Source: Cyclobacteriaceae bacterium (GTDB taxonomy: Bacteria > Bacteroidota > Bacteroidia > Cytophagales > Cyclobacteriaceae). Taken from it: a DNA stretch of 64,000 nt. Below are positions 45,039-53,691 of this stretch, one piece after another. The DNA lies in contig JAHBUE010000001.1 of the NCBI GenBank assembly GCA_019638235.1, positions 2,094,492 to 2,158,491 of the forward strand. The letters are read 5' to 3'. The position numbers were made by a program, and so were the translations under genes. A model generated the notes under the pieces. It saw only the letters and a program-made list of their open reading frames with translations, searched no databases and had not been told where the DNA came from. How positions within the stretch are numbered: position 1 is the stretch's first letter; each line of letters begins with the position of its first letter.

Positions 45039-46970
45039 CTATTGAATTTTTTGTGTGAATGTTTTTCTGTTTCCTGCCTGGTCAGTAACAATGAGTTTAA
45101 AATCACCGGCAAGGGAAGCCTTAGGGTCAGCTTTTTCAGAAACCAATATGCCGGTTTTGGCATCGTAATTCATCAACAACCACTTCCCGTTTAGCGTTGC
45201 TTCAAAGGAGGCAATACCCGAAAGGTTGTCGCCAATTCTGAAACGTGCCGTGTTTGTGTTAGCATAAATGCGCGTAATAACAGGAGGAACAGTATCGGTT
45301 AAAATAGTAAAGTTGCCAAACTCGCGCGGGTTAAACGTAATCTTTCCGTTTGTCCATTCGCCACCTTCGTAGCTGTATGCCCGCCCCAATACCCTATACA
45401 CACCGGTTGCCTTATTCATGGTGTAAGGTTGTGTGGGTTTTAAGGTTACGGAAACACTGCGGCTGAAAGGTTGTTGCGGACCGCCTAATGAAAAAATTTC
45501 TAAACTATCGGCATTGCGGCTATGTGTTGTTGAAAGATATAAGGTATCGTACAGGGCATTATTCGGAAAACGAATATCAACCAGGTCGCTGTAATATTTA
45601 TATTCCACTCCTGAAGGAACCATAGCTTTCAGGTTGGTAACGACTGACTGCCCGCAAATCACCACGGAGTCGGGAAGCGTTTTGCGCAGGTCAACTAAAT
45701 AAACATTTTGTGCAGCGCTGAAATAGGCCGATTCAAGTTCTGTCGGTTCGCCTTTTACATAAGCCTGCGCACCGTATTCTTCGCCTTCGCAATTGCGCGA
45801 TGCGATTACAAGGGTGTTGTCCTGTATATCCGAAGTAATATCTGCCTTTGGCAGTTGCAGTGTAAACACTTCGCGTGTGGGTTCGCTTGGTTTTAACCTG
45901 AACCGCACCGTGCTGGTGTTGCCATGAAAATCCTTCATTACAATGCGCACGGTTGATGTATTATTATTTTTTATGTTGAGTTTGCCCTTTCCGGGCGATT
46001 GCGAATAAAATTTCAGTGTGTTGCCGTCATCCTGGTAAAGTTTGTAAAACCGGTTTCCGTCCGCTATCATTTTTTTAAAGTCGATTACGGTGTAAATGCT
46101 TCTGCCTTGCGTCAGGTTCAGGCGTTCAATGTTTTGTTTGAACAGCAACACGCTATCCACATACACCTCAATGTGATTTACACCACATTTAAAACGTGCG
46201 TTGTCAACCACATCGTGCGCAAGCAATTCAATACCAATAGTGCCGTGAGCCAATACGGGTTGCGATAGTATATAATCGTTGCCGGAGCGTTGTAAATAAA
46301 ACTCAAATCGCCCGAAGCGGTCGTTGATGCGCGAATTTTTGTCGAGTGTTTTTAAGGCTATTTTTTGTGCGATAGGCGGAACGTTGTCGCGCACTTCGGC
46401 AAATCCAAACGTTAGCGGATTAAGCGCAAGGTTGTTGGGGTCGCGAATATCAAAATGAAGGTGCGGCCCGCCCGAAGAACCCGAATTTCCTGAAAAAGCA
46501 ATGGTATCGCCTTTGTTTACCGGAAACTGATTTTCGCGAAAGTATAAATCAACACTCGAAGTTTTTCGTCTGTATCGTTCATTCAGCACATATTGGTGCA
46601 GCGCGTCATTAAATTTATTCAGGTGCGCGTAAACCGTTGTGTTTCCGTCAGGGTGTTTAACATACACCACGTTGCCGTAACCCGTAGGGCTTACACCGGC
46701 ACGTATGATGTAACCCTTTTGCGCGGCTACTATCGGCCAGTTTAGTTCGTTGTTGGTGCGGATGTCCAAGCCGGTATGAAAATGCGTGCTGCGCAGTTCG
46801 CCCATTGTTCCCGAAAGGGAAGCCGGGTTGCCCGGTCGTATCGGGAAGATGTAGGAATTCTCCTTTACTACGTTCGCATCGGGTTTGCTTAATTGCGCTG
46901 TTGCTACATGGGCAAGGAGAAAAAATAAAACTCCTGCCTTACTTGATTTCAAATTCCAATAGTTTCTCAT
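45039..46970 (-). CDS. Large secreted M23 family peptidase
   Basis: A 643-residue protein (start ATG 46970, or 46976 two codons upstream) with a signal peptide ending VATAQ. The M23 domain comes first: THFHTGLDIRTNN (HxxxD) and SSGGPHLHFDIRDP (HxH). It is followed by several beta-sandwich domains, ending in an Ig-like domain (TDTVPPVITRIYANTNTARFRIGDNLSGI). Likely a peptidoglycan endopeptidase or an outer-membrane-associated wall factor. It overlaps the 3' end of the upstream FAH gene by about 30 bases. Confidence 0.9.
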   Translation of the reverse strand: MRNYWNLKSSKAGVLFFLLAHVATAQLSKPDANVVKENSYIFPIRPGNPASLSGTMGELRSTHFHTGLDIRTNNELNWPIVAAQKGYIIRAGVSPTGYGNVVYVKHPDGNTTVYAHLNKFNDALHQYVLNERYRRKTSSVDLYFRENQFPVNKGDTIAFSGNSGSSGGPHLHFDIRDPNNLALNPLTFGFAEVRDNVPPIAQKIALKTLDKNSRINDRFGRFEFYLQRSGNDYILSQPVLAHGTIGIELLAHDVVDNARFKCGVNHIEVYVDSVLLFKQNIERLNLTQGRSIYTVIDFKKMIADGNRFYKLYQDDGNTLKFYSQSPGKGKLNIKNNNTSTVRIVMKDFHGNTSTVRFRLKPSEPTREVFTLQLPKADITSDIQDNTLVIASRNCEGEEYGAQAYVKGEPTELESAYFSAAQNVYLVDLRKTLPDSVVICGQSVVTNLKAMVPSGVEYKYYSDLVDIRFPNNALYDTLYLSTTHSRNADSLEIFSLGGPQQPFSRSVSVTLKPTQPYTMNKATGVYRVLGRAYSYEGGEWTNGKITFNPREFGNFTILTDTVPPVITRIYANTNTARFRIGDNLSGIASFEATLNGKWLLMNYDAKTGILVSEKADPKASLAGDFKLIVTDQAGNRKTFTQKIQ

Positions 46971-47553
46971 TTTCAATACAGGCCGTTAACACATTGCCAA
47001 CCGAAACGGGGCCAACACCTTTTGGGGTTCCGCTAAAAATTAAATCTCCGGTTCGCAGGGTAAAAAATTTCGATAAGTAAGCGATAATGTAATCGAACGG
47101 GAACAACATTAAACTTGTGTTGCCCTGTTGTTTAAGCTCGCCATTTACAGATAAACTGAAGTTGATGTTTTTTAGATCCTTAAACTCGCTTACCGGAATA
47201 AATTTATCTGAAATGGGAGCTGAGCCATTAAAGCCTTTGGCAATATCCCACGGCAATCCTTTTTCTTTTGCTTTTTGCTGAAGGTCGCGGGCGGTAAAAT
47301 CTATGCCAATGCCAATGGCGTCATAATATTTGTATGCAAATTTTTCCTGCACGTTTTTGCCTTCTTTGCAGATGCGCAACACCAACTCAACTTCGTGGTG
47401 AATATCAGTTGAAAAATCGGGGTAATAAAACGGGGCGTTGTTGCGGATAATGGCCGTATCGGGCTTGGTGAAAATAACGGGTTCATCGGGGCGCTCGTTG
47501 TTCAGTTCCTTGATGTGTTCGGCATAATTACGGCCTATCGCAAAAATCCTCAT
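46939..47553 (-). CDS. Fumarylacetoacetate hydrolase family protein
   Basis: A 204-residue FAH-domain protein starting at ATG 47553 (MRIFAIGRNYAEHIKELN). Conserved parts are the substrate loop FTKPDTAII, the metal-ligand motif IHHEVELVLRI, GIDFTARDLQQKAKEKGLPWDIAKGFNGSAP, and TGDLIFSGTPKGVGPVSVGN. The protein probably acts on an acylpyruvate or oxaloacetate-like substrate, as do FAHD1-type enzymes. It is the first gene of a unit with the M23 peptidase and bcp. Confidence 0.9.
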   Translation of the reverse strand: MRIFAIGRNYAEHIKELNNERPDEPVIFTKPDTAIIRNNAPFYYPDFSTDIHHEVELVLRICKEGKNVQEKFAYKYYDAIGIGIDFTARDLQQKAKEKGLPWDIAKGFNGSAPISDKFIPVSEFKDLKNINFSLSVNGELKQQGNTSLMLFPFDYIIAYLSKFFTLRTGDLIFSGTPKGVGPVSVGNVLTACIENEKLLEFEIK

Positions 47554-47571
47554 GTCAACTTCTTTAGATGA

Positions 47572-47610
47572 CAAAGCTATTAACAATCTGCCATCGAATT
47601 TGTATTTTTG
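47572..47610. promoter_or_regulatory. Divergent promoter pair, FAH gene and M48 gene
   Basis: Two exact -7 matches: TAGCTTTG on the minus strand (47579-47572), 18 bases upstream of ATG 47553, and TATTTTTG on the plus strand (47603-47610), 16 bases upstream of ATG 47627. The two genes are divergent and share this 73-base gap. No convincing -33 TTG is visible for either. Confidence 0.5.
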
Positions 47611-47626
47611 TTAAAATTTATAACGT

Positions 47627-48421
47627 ATGATACGAAATGTAATTATTCTTTTGATAGGTGGTTTAGTGGTGTATGCCTGTGCTACCGTGCCCGTAACGGG
47701 CCGCAATCAACTTAGCCTGATTTCCAATGCCGAACTTATGCCGATGGCGTATGAGCAATACCGCGAGGTGGTTGCCACGGGGCCGCTCTCTACAAATGCG
47801 CAGCAAACCGCTATGATTAAGCGGGTGGGTGCTAACATTCAGAAAGCCGTTGAGCAGTACATGGCCGATAAAAATCTTTCCTCGCAACTTGATGGGTTTG
47901 CGTGGGAATTTAACCTGATAGACGACCCGACCGTGAACGCGTGGTGTATGCCCGGTGGCAAGGTGGCTTTTTATACCGGCATTTTGCCAATCTGTAAGGA
48001 TGAGTTGGGTGTTGCTGTGGTGATGGGGCACGAGGTAGCCCATGCCATTGCCAACCATGGCCGCGAGCGCATGAGTCAGCAGATGGCTGTGCAGGGAGTT
48101 TTGGGTACATTTGGTGCGTTGATGGGGCAAAACCCGACTTTGGGCAAGGAGTTGCTTTTACAAGGCATTGGCGCGGGCAGCAACCTGGGTATGCTCAAGT
48201 TCAGCCGTCAACACGAGTCGGAAGCCGATAAGATGGGGTTGATATTTATGGCGATGGCGGGGTACGACCCTAACGAGGCGCCAAAATTTTGGGAGCGCAT
48301 GAGCGCTGCCAGTGGCGGACAGGAGCCCCCGGAGTTTTTATCTACACACCCCTCGCACGATACCCGTGTGCGCGACCTGAACAACTGGATACCGGAAGCG
48401 ATGCAGTATTATAAGAAGTGA
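47627..48421 (+). CDS. M48 family zinc metallopeptidase, lipoprotein
   Basis: A 264-residue lipoprotein with lipobox GGLVVYAC (Cys about 18) and the common TVPVTGRNQLSLI start. Catalytic zinc motif VMGHEVAHAIANHG (HExxH) and distal Glu in SRQHESEADKMGL, as in YggG/LoiP and BepA-like peptidases that degrade misfolded outer-membrane proteins. It ends in STHPSHDTRVRDL. It is monocistronic with its own promoter. Confidence 0.92.
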   Translation: MIRNVIILLIGGLVVYACATVPVTGRNQLSLISNAELMPMAYEQYREVVATGPLSTNAQQTAMIKRVGANIQKAVEQYMADKNLSSQLDGFAWEFNLIDDPTVNAWCMPGGKVAFYTGILPICKDELGVAVVMGHEVAHAIANHGRERMSQQMAVQGVLGTFGALMGQNPTLGKELLLQGIGAGSNLGMLKFSRQHESEADKMGLIFMAMAGYDPNEAPKFWERMSAASGGQEPPEFLSTHPSHDTRVRDLNNWIPEAMQYYKK

Positions 48422-48615
48422 GGTGATTGGGGTGTTAACGTGCGTGTGTGTTGATGTGCGGACGTTGGTTGTTAATGGTAACTGGTGGTATGCAAACTTT
48501 AAAATTTTGCGATTTTCTTAGCGTTCTTTGCGCCTTTGCGTGAAAATATTAAAAAACGCGTGTAACATTAGTTTAGTAAAATGAACTACTCAAACTTCAG
48601 TAACCTTAAAAAGAA

Positions 48616-48972
48616 ATGAATAACAAAAATAACGAGCGGGTTTATAGAATGTCATTTACGAGTGTCTATCCGCACTATGTAGCCAAAGCAGAGAAAAAAG
48701 GGCGGACAAAAGCAGAGGTAGATGAAATTATATTCTGGTTGACGGGATATGATAAGAAAGCCTTGCAGAAACACCTTGATGATAAAACCGATTTTCAGAA
48801 CTTCTTTGCCAAGGCAAAAATCAACGCCAACGCTTCAAAAATTACAGGCGTAATCTGTGGCTATCGTATTGAAGAGATTGAAGACAAACTTATGCGGCAA
48901 ATTCGCTATTTGGATAAGATGGTTGATGAACTGGCAAAGGGGAGAGCAATGGAGAAGATTTTGAGAACATAA
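48616..48972 (+). CDS. DUF2200 family protein
   Basis: A 118-residue cytoplasmic protein: [39 protein letters not shown], then [51 protein letters not shown]. These are the DUF2200 landmarks. Function unknown. The gap before it (48422-48615, 194 bases) holds a CTTTGCGCCTTTGCG tandem motif near 48529 and no gene. Confidence 0.88.
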   Translation: MNNKNNERVYRMSFTSVYPHYVAKAEKKGRTKAEVDEIIFWLTGYDKKALQKHLDDKTDFQNFFAKAKINANASKITGVICGYRIEEIEDKLMRQIRYLDKMVDELAKGRAMEKILRT

Positions 48973-48985
48973 AATAACCTGACCT

Positions 48986-49717
48986 ATGAAAGCAAAAGTA
49001 TTTCTTACCGCCATTCTGTTGTTAACTATGGTAACGGCCTATTCGCAAAACCTGAATGGCGCCTGGAAACTGGTAAGCCAAAACGGAAAACCGTTCACTG
49101 ACGAGTGTATCAAGATTTACAGCGATACTTATTTCATGTTTGCCATCCACAAAGCCGATGGCTCATTTGTGAAAGCCGGTGGCGGAAACTATACCACAAC
49201 CGGAAAACAATACACCGAAACACTCGACTTCTATACAACCGACAGCACACAAGTGCGCAAGCCGGTTACCTATTCGTTTTCGCTGAAGAAAGATGAGCTT
49301 ACCATTGAGGCTAAGATGCACGGTGGTGTGTTAAAAGAAACGTGGAAGAAAACGGATGATGCTTCTTCTTCATTAAGCGGTGCGTGGCGCTTTGGCGCGC
49401 GTGTTAATGACGATGGTGCGGCCGGTGAGCGCAGGGGCGGAGTGTCACCCCGGCAAACAATAAAAATTCTTTCAGGAAATCATTTTCAGTGGGCGGCCTT
49501 CAACTACGAAACCAAACAGTTTATGGGCAGCGGTGGCGGAACCTATAAACTTGAAAACGGTAAGTACACTGAAAACATACGTTTTTTCTCCCGCGACAAC
49601 TCCCGTGCGGGCATGTTGCTTACATTTGAATGCCGGCTTGACGGCACAGACTGGTATCACAAAGGAAAAGGCACAACCGGAAACCCGGTGAGTGAGGTGT
49701 GGGAGAAGGTTAAGTGA
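48986..49717 (+). CDS. Secreted protein with two lipocalin-like repeats
   Basis: A 243-residue protein with a signal peptide ending TAYSQ. Two homologous halves: LNGAWKLVSQNGK ... FMFAIHKADGSFVKAGGGNYTTTGKQYTETLDFYT ... ETWKK and LSGAWRFGARVN ... FQWAAFNYETKQFMGSGGGTYKLENGKYTENIRFFS ... EVWEK. Each resembles a lipocalin-like small beta-barrel. This is likely an internal duplication. Ligand unknown. It follows the DUF2200 gene by 13 bases. Confidence 0.78.
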   Translation: MKAKVFLTAILLLTMVTAYSQNLNGAWKLVSQNGKPFTDECIKIYSDTYFMFAIHKADGSFVKAGGGNYTTTGKQYTETLDFYTTDSTQVRKPVTYSFSLKKDELTIEAKMHGGVLKETWKKTDDASSSLSGAWRFGARVNDDGAAGERRGGVSPRQTIKILSGNHFQWAAFNYETKQFMGSGGGTYKLENGKYTENIRFFSRDNSRAGMLLTFECRLDGTDWYHKGKGTTGNPVSEVWEKVK

Positions 49718-49744
49718 TTTATGATTTGGGTACGAACAAATAGT

Positions 49745-50074
49745 TTATTCCCCATACTTGTTCAGGAGTTCCAGTATTTCTTTGTCAGAAATAGAATCCT
49801 TACTGCCTTTGTTGTATATGGATAGCAACAAAACAGTTTCATCGTCAATCTGAACGTAGGTAATCACCCTTGCTCCACCACTTTTTCCTTTACCTTTGGA
49901 AGCGATGGCTAAGCGAATCTTAAAAATTCCGTTACCGAGAGGAGTGCCCAACGTGGGGTTTTCTTCCAATTGTGCTACCAGGTCGGCATACTCATTTTTT
50001 AATGATGGATATTTTTTTGCGAGCTTTTTAAGTTCCTTTTCAAACTGGTCGGAAGTTTTGACCTTAAAGCTCAT
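49745..50074 (-). CDS. RelE/ParE superfamily toxin
   Basis: A 109-residue protein: FKVKTSDQFEKELKKLAKKYPSLKNEYADLVAQLEENPTLG, then IFKIRLAIASKGKGKSGGARVITYVQIDDETVLLLSIYNKGSKDSIS. This is the RelE-like toxin layout with the basic K/R-rich central strand. It should act on ribosome-bound mRNA or a related target. It overlaps the antitoxin gene by 11 bases, antitoxin first, a normal order for this group. Confidence 0.88.
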   Translation of the reverse strand: MSFKVKTSDQFEKELKKLAKKYPSLKNEYADLVAQLEENPTLGTPLGNGIFKIRLAIASKGKGKSGGARVITYVQIDDETVLLLSIYNKGSKDSISDKEILELLNKYGE

Positions 50075-50276
50075 TGATTAAATCTTTAGCGTCCCGAAAC
50101 TTCTTTTTCCTTTCCTTATAAAGCTTCAGTTCTTTAAAGCCTTCTTTCAGATTAGCGATAATTTCTTCTTTAGAGTCGCCTTTGATTTCTTCTACCTGCA
50201 CAAAGTCAAGATTTTTTATCAGTTCCAGAAAGAAACGATATTTCTCGTCTTTGATATTTAAAACAACCTGTTTCAT
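50064..50276 (-). CDS. Antitoxin of a RelE/ParE-type module
   Basis: A 70-residue protein, MKQVVLNIKDEKYRFFLELI... ending KFRDAKDLINEL. The N-terminal beta-strand plus helices and the C-terminal acidic/basic tail fit the small antitoxins often found in front of this toxin in Bacteroidota and cyanobacteria. It overlaps the toxin gene by 11 bases. Confidence 0.85.
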   Translation of the reverse strand: MKQVVLNIKDEKYRFFLELIKNLDFVQVEEIKGDSKEEIIANLKEGFKELKLYKERKKKFRDAKDLINEL

Positions 50277-50361
50277 AAATGCTTTTTTACCGTATGATTA
50301 TCAGCTTGATTGTTTGAGTAAGTAAAGATACATCATATTTTAATAAAAAGTTCAGATTAAC

Positions 50362-51165
50362 TTACTTCTTAAACCCCCTCAACTTAATCTCTGTCAACTT
50401 ACGTTTCGTATCCAATGGAAAATCTCCGTTCATCATCCAGTCGTAGTAGGATGGCTCCTGTTTCAGCACGTCAAGCACTTTTTTGTTTTTGTGTTTGCCG
50501 AAGTTAAACACTTCTTCGCCTTTATCATTTTTTATCATGCGGCCGGCAAGGTCAACGAGGTTGGAAGCGGTGAGGTTGGAGAGTATCTCCATATCATTTT
50601 TAATCTCGCCAATGGTGTTGCCAAGCCCGTCCACAACAGGTTGGCCGTCATACTTTGCTACCTGTGCCAATAATACGTCTAACGTTGCCTGTGTGTCGGC
50701 TTCGGCAGTGTGCGAGTTTTGCAATTCTTTGCCGAGATAAAAACGATACGCTGCGGAGAGGGTACGTTTTTCCATTAAATGAAAGATACGTTGCGCGTCA
50801 ATAACTTTTTTACGTGTATGGTCAAATTCAACATCAGCCCTTAAAAACTCTTCTACCAAAATAGGAATATCGAATTTTAAAATATTAAAGCCTGCAAGGT
50901 CGGCACCTTCAAAAAAACGTGCGTATTCTTTGGCAACATCTTTAAACGTGGGTTTGTCTTTAACGTCTTCATCTGTAAGTCCATGAAACTTAGTTGACTC
51001 GGCAGGAATGGGAACGGTAGGATTAACCTGGTCGGTTTTGCGAATGGTTTCGCCATTTGGCATAACTTTAATTATGGCAATTTCAATTATGCGGTCTTGT
51101 GTAATGTTGGTGCCGGTAGTTTCCAGGTCGAAAAAGCAAAGTGGATTACGAAGGTTGAGTTTCAT
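50362..51165 (-). CDS. DnaQ-like 3'-5' exonuclease with C-terminal DUF3820-type domain
   Basis: A 267-residue protein. DEDDh exonuclease motifs: CFFDLETTGTNITQDRIIEIA (ExoI), LAGFNILKFDIPILVEEF (ExoII), and NSHTAEADTQATLDVLL (ExoIII with HxxxxD). The C-terminal part FNFGKHKNKKVLDVLKQEPSYYDWMMNGDFP is the DUF3820-like segment. Probably a DNA polymerase III epsilon-like or repair/RNA-processing exonuclease. It starts at ATG 51165. Confidence 0.92.
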   Translation of the reverse strand: MKLNLRNPLCFFDLETTGTNITQDRIIEIAIIKVMPNGETIRKTDQVNPTVPIPAESTKFHGLTDEDVKDKPTFKDVAKEYARFFEGADLAGFNILKFDIPILVEEFLRADVEFDHTRKKVIDAQRIFHLMEKRTLSAAYRFYLGKELQNSHTAEADTQATLDVLLAQVAKYDGQPVVDGLGNTIGEIKNDMEILSNLTASNLVDLAGRMIKNDKGEEVFNFGKHKNKKVLDVLKQEPSYYDWMMNGDFPLDTKRKLTEIKLRGFKK

Positions 51166-51206
51166 GGGAAAATATTAATCGGGCATTACCCTGCGTGAAT
51201 AGTTTA

Positions 51207-51827
51207 TTAAAGCGGAAACGTTGAAAGCGCTTTATAGAACTGGTCGGCTGTTATGCCGATGCGTTTTAAAAGTTCTTTAGCTCCGCTTATGTTCTGAAAA
51301 TTCTGACTTCCGAAAATGTTTACGGGTATTTTTTCTTTCCCGGAAGTGATGAAGTGATTTCCTACCTCAGAGGTATGCGGGTGAATTTTATAGCCAACAC
51401 CCAATACATCGGTTCGGGGTTTGGCGCCAACCAACAAGGCTAACGGGTCGTTCTCGCAATAAAAAAGCAACCCGGCTTTGGGGGTACTGTCGGCAAACTG
51501 GTCGAAACGTTTTACATATTCTTCGGCATTGGGAAACTCCGGTGATTCTGCCCACATAATATTGGTAATCAACCCAATGTGATGCCCGAACTCTATCATG
51601 GAATGTTCATCGGCCTCAATTATAATGAGCGGTGCATTAGCCGAAAACCGATTAGTTTCTGAAATACCATGACCGGCCGCACTTATAGAATAATCGAAAG
51701 GGCGTTTGTAATAATTCAGCACATGAATGAGCATAGCGGCCAATGTTGTCGTTCCACGGCTTCCGGTTACTACAATGCGTTGTTTATCAGCAGCTTGCTT
51801 TAGTATGGTTTCGGTAGAGCTGTTCAT
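51207..51827 (-). CDS. Mur ligase central-domain-like protein, lacks P-loop lysine
   Basis: A 206-residue protein resembling the ATP-binding domain and start of the C-terminal domain of Mpl/MurC-type ligases: VVTGSRGTTTLAAMLIHVLN, PLIIIEADEH, HHIGLITNIMWAESPEFP, and NIFGSQNFQNISGAKELLKRIGI. The N-terminal UDP-binding domain and the second half of the C-terminal domain are absent, and the P-loop, normally GTxGKTT, reads GSRGTTT without the essential lysine. The reading frame is intact, so it may be a pseudoenzyme rather than a dead gene. Confidence 0.75.
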   Translation of the reverse strand: MNSSTETILKQAADKQRIVVTGSRGTTTLAAMLIHVLNYYKRPFDYSISAAGHGISETNRFSANAPLIIIEADEHSMIEFGHHIGLITNIMWAESPEFPNAEEYVKRFDQFADSTPKAGLLFYCENDPLALLVGAKPRTDVLGVGYKIHPHTSEVGNHFITSGKEKIPVNIFGSQNFQNISGAKELLKRIGITADQFYKALSTFPL

Positions 51828-52081
51828 TCCAGTTTAATCAGGTCTAATATCCGTCTAAAGTAAACGAAAATGTTTATTCTGTAAAAATCAGATTTTTAAC
51901 CTGTTGACTGTCACGGGCTGTCAGTTACCCGTGCTTACCATTGCAACTATTAAATGTGCATAACTTGTTAATGAAGGTAAAATGATTGTGGATTGTGTAT
52001 TGAACGAATGTTATTAACCGGAATACGTGTTTGCTTACGTTTGTCGTCTTATAAAAAAGCAACACGTCCAACAACCACAGT
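51828..52081. other. 254-base intergenic region before dnaB
   Basis: No coding region. It holds a hairpin CACGGG ... CCCGTG (51912-51933) and an AT-rich tract with several TGTGGAT/TGTGTAT-like stretches near 51990. The dnaB promoter candidate is at 52036-52043. Confidence 0.6.
52036..52043 (+). promoter_or_regulatory. Promoter -7 element for dnaB
   Basis: TACGTTTG is an exact TAnnTTTG match 38 bases before ATG 52082. No standard -33 TTG at 17-23 bases. Confidence 0.45.
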
Positions 52082-53623
52082 ATGGAGCAAAGCCGATCAA
52101 CGCCAATGCGAACAGGAAGTAAAACCATGATGCCTTCCGGAAAGGGAGGTAAACTTTTGGCACGCGATATTTCCGAAAGTTTGGGAAAACTTCCGCCACA
52201 AGCGCTTGATTTGGAAGAGGCTGTGTTAGGCGCACTTATGTTAGAAAAGGGTGCGCTTAACGCAGTTGTTGAATTTTTAAAGCCCGAGCATTTTTATGCT
52301 GAGGCGCATCAGGAAATTTATCGCGCCATTATTGAACTGTTTAAAGATTCCGAGCCGGTAGATATGCGCACGGTAGTAAACCAGTTGCGCAAAAATGCCA
52401 AACTGGAATTAGTAGGTGGCGCTTACTACATTGCCGAGCTTACCTCTAAAGTAAGTTCAGCCGCCAACATTGAATACCATGCACGTGTGGTAATTGAGCT
52501 GGCCATCAAGCGTAACCTGATACACATCGCATCGCAAATTCACCACGATGCGTACGAGGACACTACGGATGTGTTTGAACTGTTGGACAAAACCGAGCAG
52601 TCCATTTTTGAAATATCCGACTCGAACCTGCGTAAGAATTACGATAACATGAAAAACCTGATGTACCGTGCCATTACGGAACTTCAGAAACTGAAAGAAC
52701 ATAAAGACGGACTCACCGGTGTGCCTTCAGGCTTTACCGCACTCGATCGGATGACATCGGGCTGGCAAAACTCCGACCTCGTGATTATTGCCGCACGGCC
52801 GGGTATGGGAAAAACTGCGTTTGTTGTTTCGGCTATGCGTAACGCAGCCGTTGATTTCAAAAGACCGGTAGCTATTTTTTCGTTGGAGATGGCCTCCGTT
52901 CAGTTAGTGAATCGTATGATCTCTGCGGAAGCTGAATTGGAAGGCGAGAAAATCCGTAAAGGGCAGTTGGCTGAATTTGAATGGCAGCAGTTAGTACACA
53001 AAACAAACCGGCTTTCTTCGGCTCCTATATTTATTGACGATACCCCGGCACTTTCTATACTTGAACTGCGCGCCAAGTGCCGCAGGCTAAAGGCAGAACA
53101 CGGTATTCAGTTGATTATTGTCGATTACCTGCAACTGATGCGTGGCGATAGCGGTGGTAACCGCGAACAGGAAATTGCATCTATCTCGCGTGCATTGAAG
53201 GGCATTGCAAAAGAACTCAACGTTCCGGTGCTGGCGTTATCTCAATTAAGCCGGGGTGTGGAAACCCGTGGAGGCGATAAGCGTCCGCAACTTTCCGACT
53301 TGCGCGAATCCGGTTCTATCGAACAGGATGCCGATATGGTAATGTTTCTCTACCGACCGGAGTATTATAAGATTACTGTGGATGAAGACGGTATGCCCAC
53401 ACAGGGCATGGGTGAGGTGATTATAGCCAAGCACCGTAACGGACAAACCGGGTCGGTGAAACTTAAATTTATCGGCAAGTACACCAAGTTTGCCGATTTT
53501 GATTCTCCCGGCCCTTCTGATAATCCGTTTAGCGGCATGATAACCCGCGAAAGCCGGATTAATCAAATCCCCCCACAAAATGAACCGCCTGCATCAGGTA
53601 ATGATGAGGATATGCCCTTCTGA
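52082..53623 (+). CDS. dnaB: Replicative DNA helicase
   Basis: A 513-residue DnaB. N-terminal primase-interaction domain (LPPQALDLEEAVLGALMLEKGAL), linker, and C-terminal RecA-like domain with Walker A ARPGMGKTAF, Walker B LIIVDYLQLMRG, and SLEMASVQLVNRMI. It unwinds DNA at the fork. The C-terminal tail ends DEDMPF. Length and motifs are normal; no intein is present. Confidence 0.97.
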   Translation: MEQSRSTPMRTGSKTMMPSGKGGKLLARDISESLGKLPPQALDLEEAVLGALMLEKGALNAVVEFLKPEHFYAEAHQEIYRAIIELFKDSEPVDMRTVVNQLRKNAKLELVGGAYYIAELTSKVSSAANIEYHARVVIELAIKRNLIHIASQIHHDAYEDTTDVFELLDKTEQSIFEISDSNLRKNYDNMKNLMYRAITELQKLKEHKDGLTGVPSGFTALDRMTSGWQNSDLVIIAARPGMGKTAFVVSAMRNAAVDFKRPVAIFSLEMASVQLVNRMISAEAELEGEKIRKGQLAEFEWQQLVHKTNRLSSAPIFIDDTPALSILELRAKCRRLKAEHGIQLIIVDYLQLMRGDSGGNREQEIASISRALKGIAKELNVPVLALSQLSRGVETRGGDKRPQLSDLRESGSIEQDADMVMFLYRPEYYKITVDEDGMPTQGMGEVIIAKHRNGQTGSVKLKFIGKYTKFADFDSPGPSDNPFSGMITRESRINQIPPQNEPPASGNDEDMPF

Positions 53624-53691
53624 TGGTGTAAAAACCTGGAAAGCAGTTAAGGTAACTAAGAGGAATATATGCAATTTCGTATATTCGGGTG

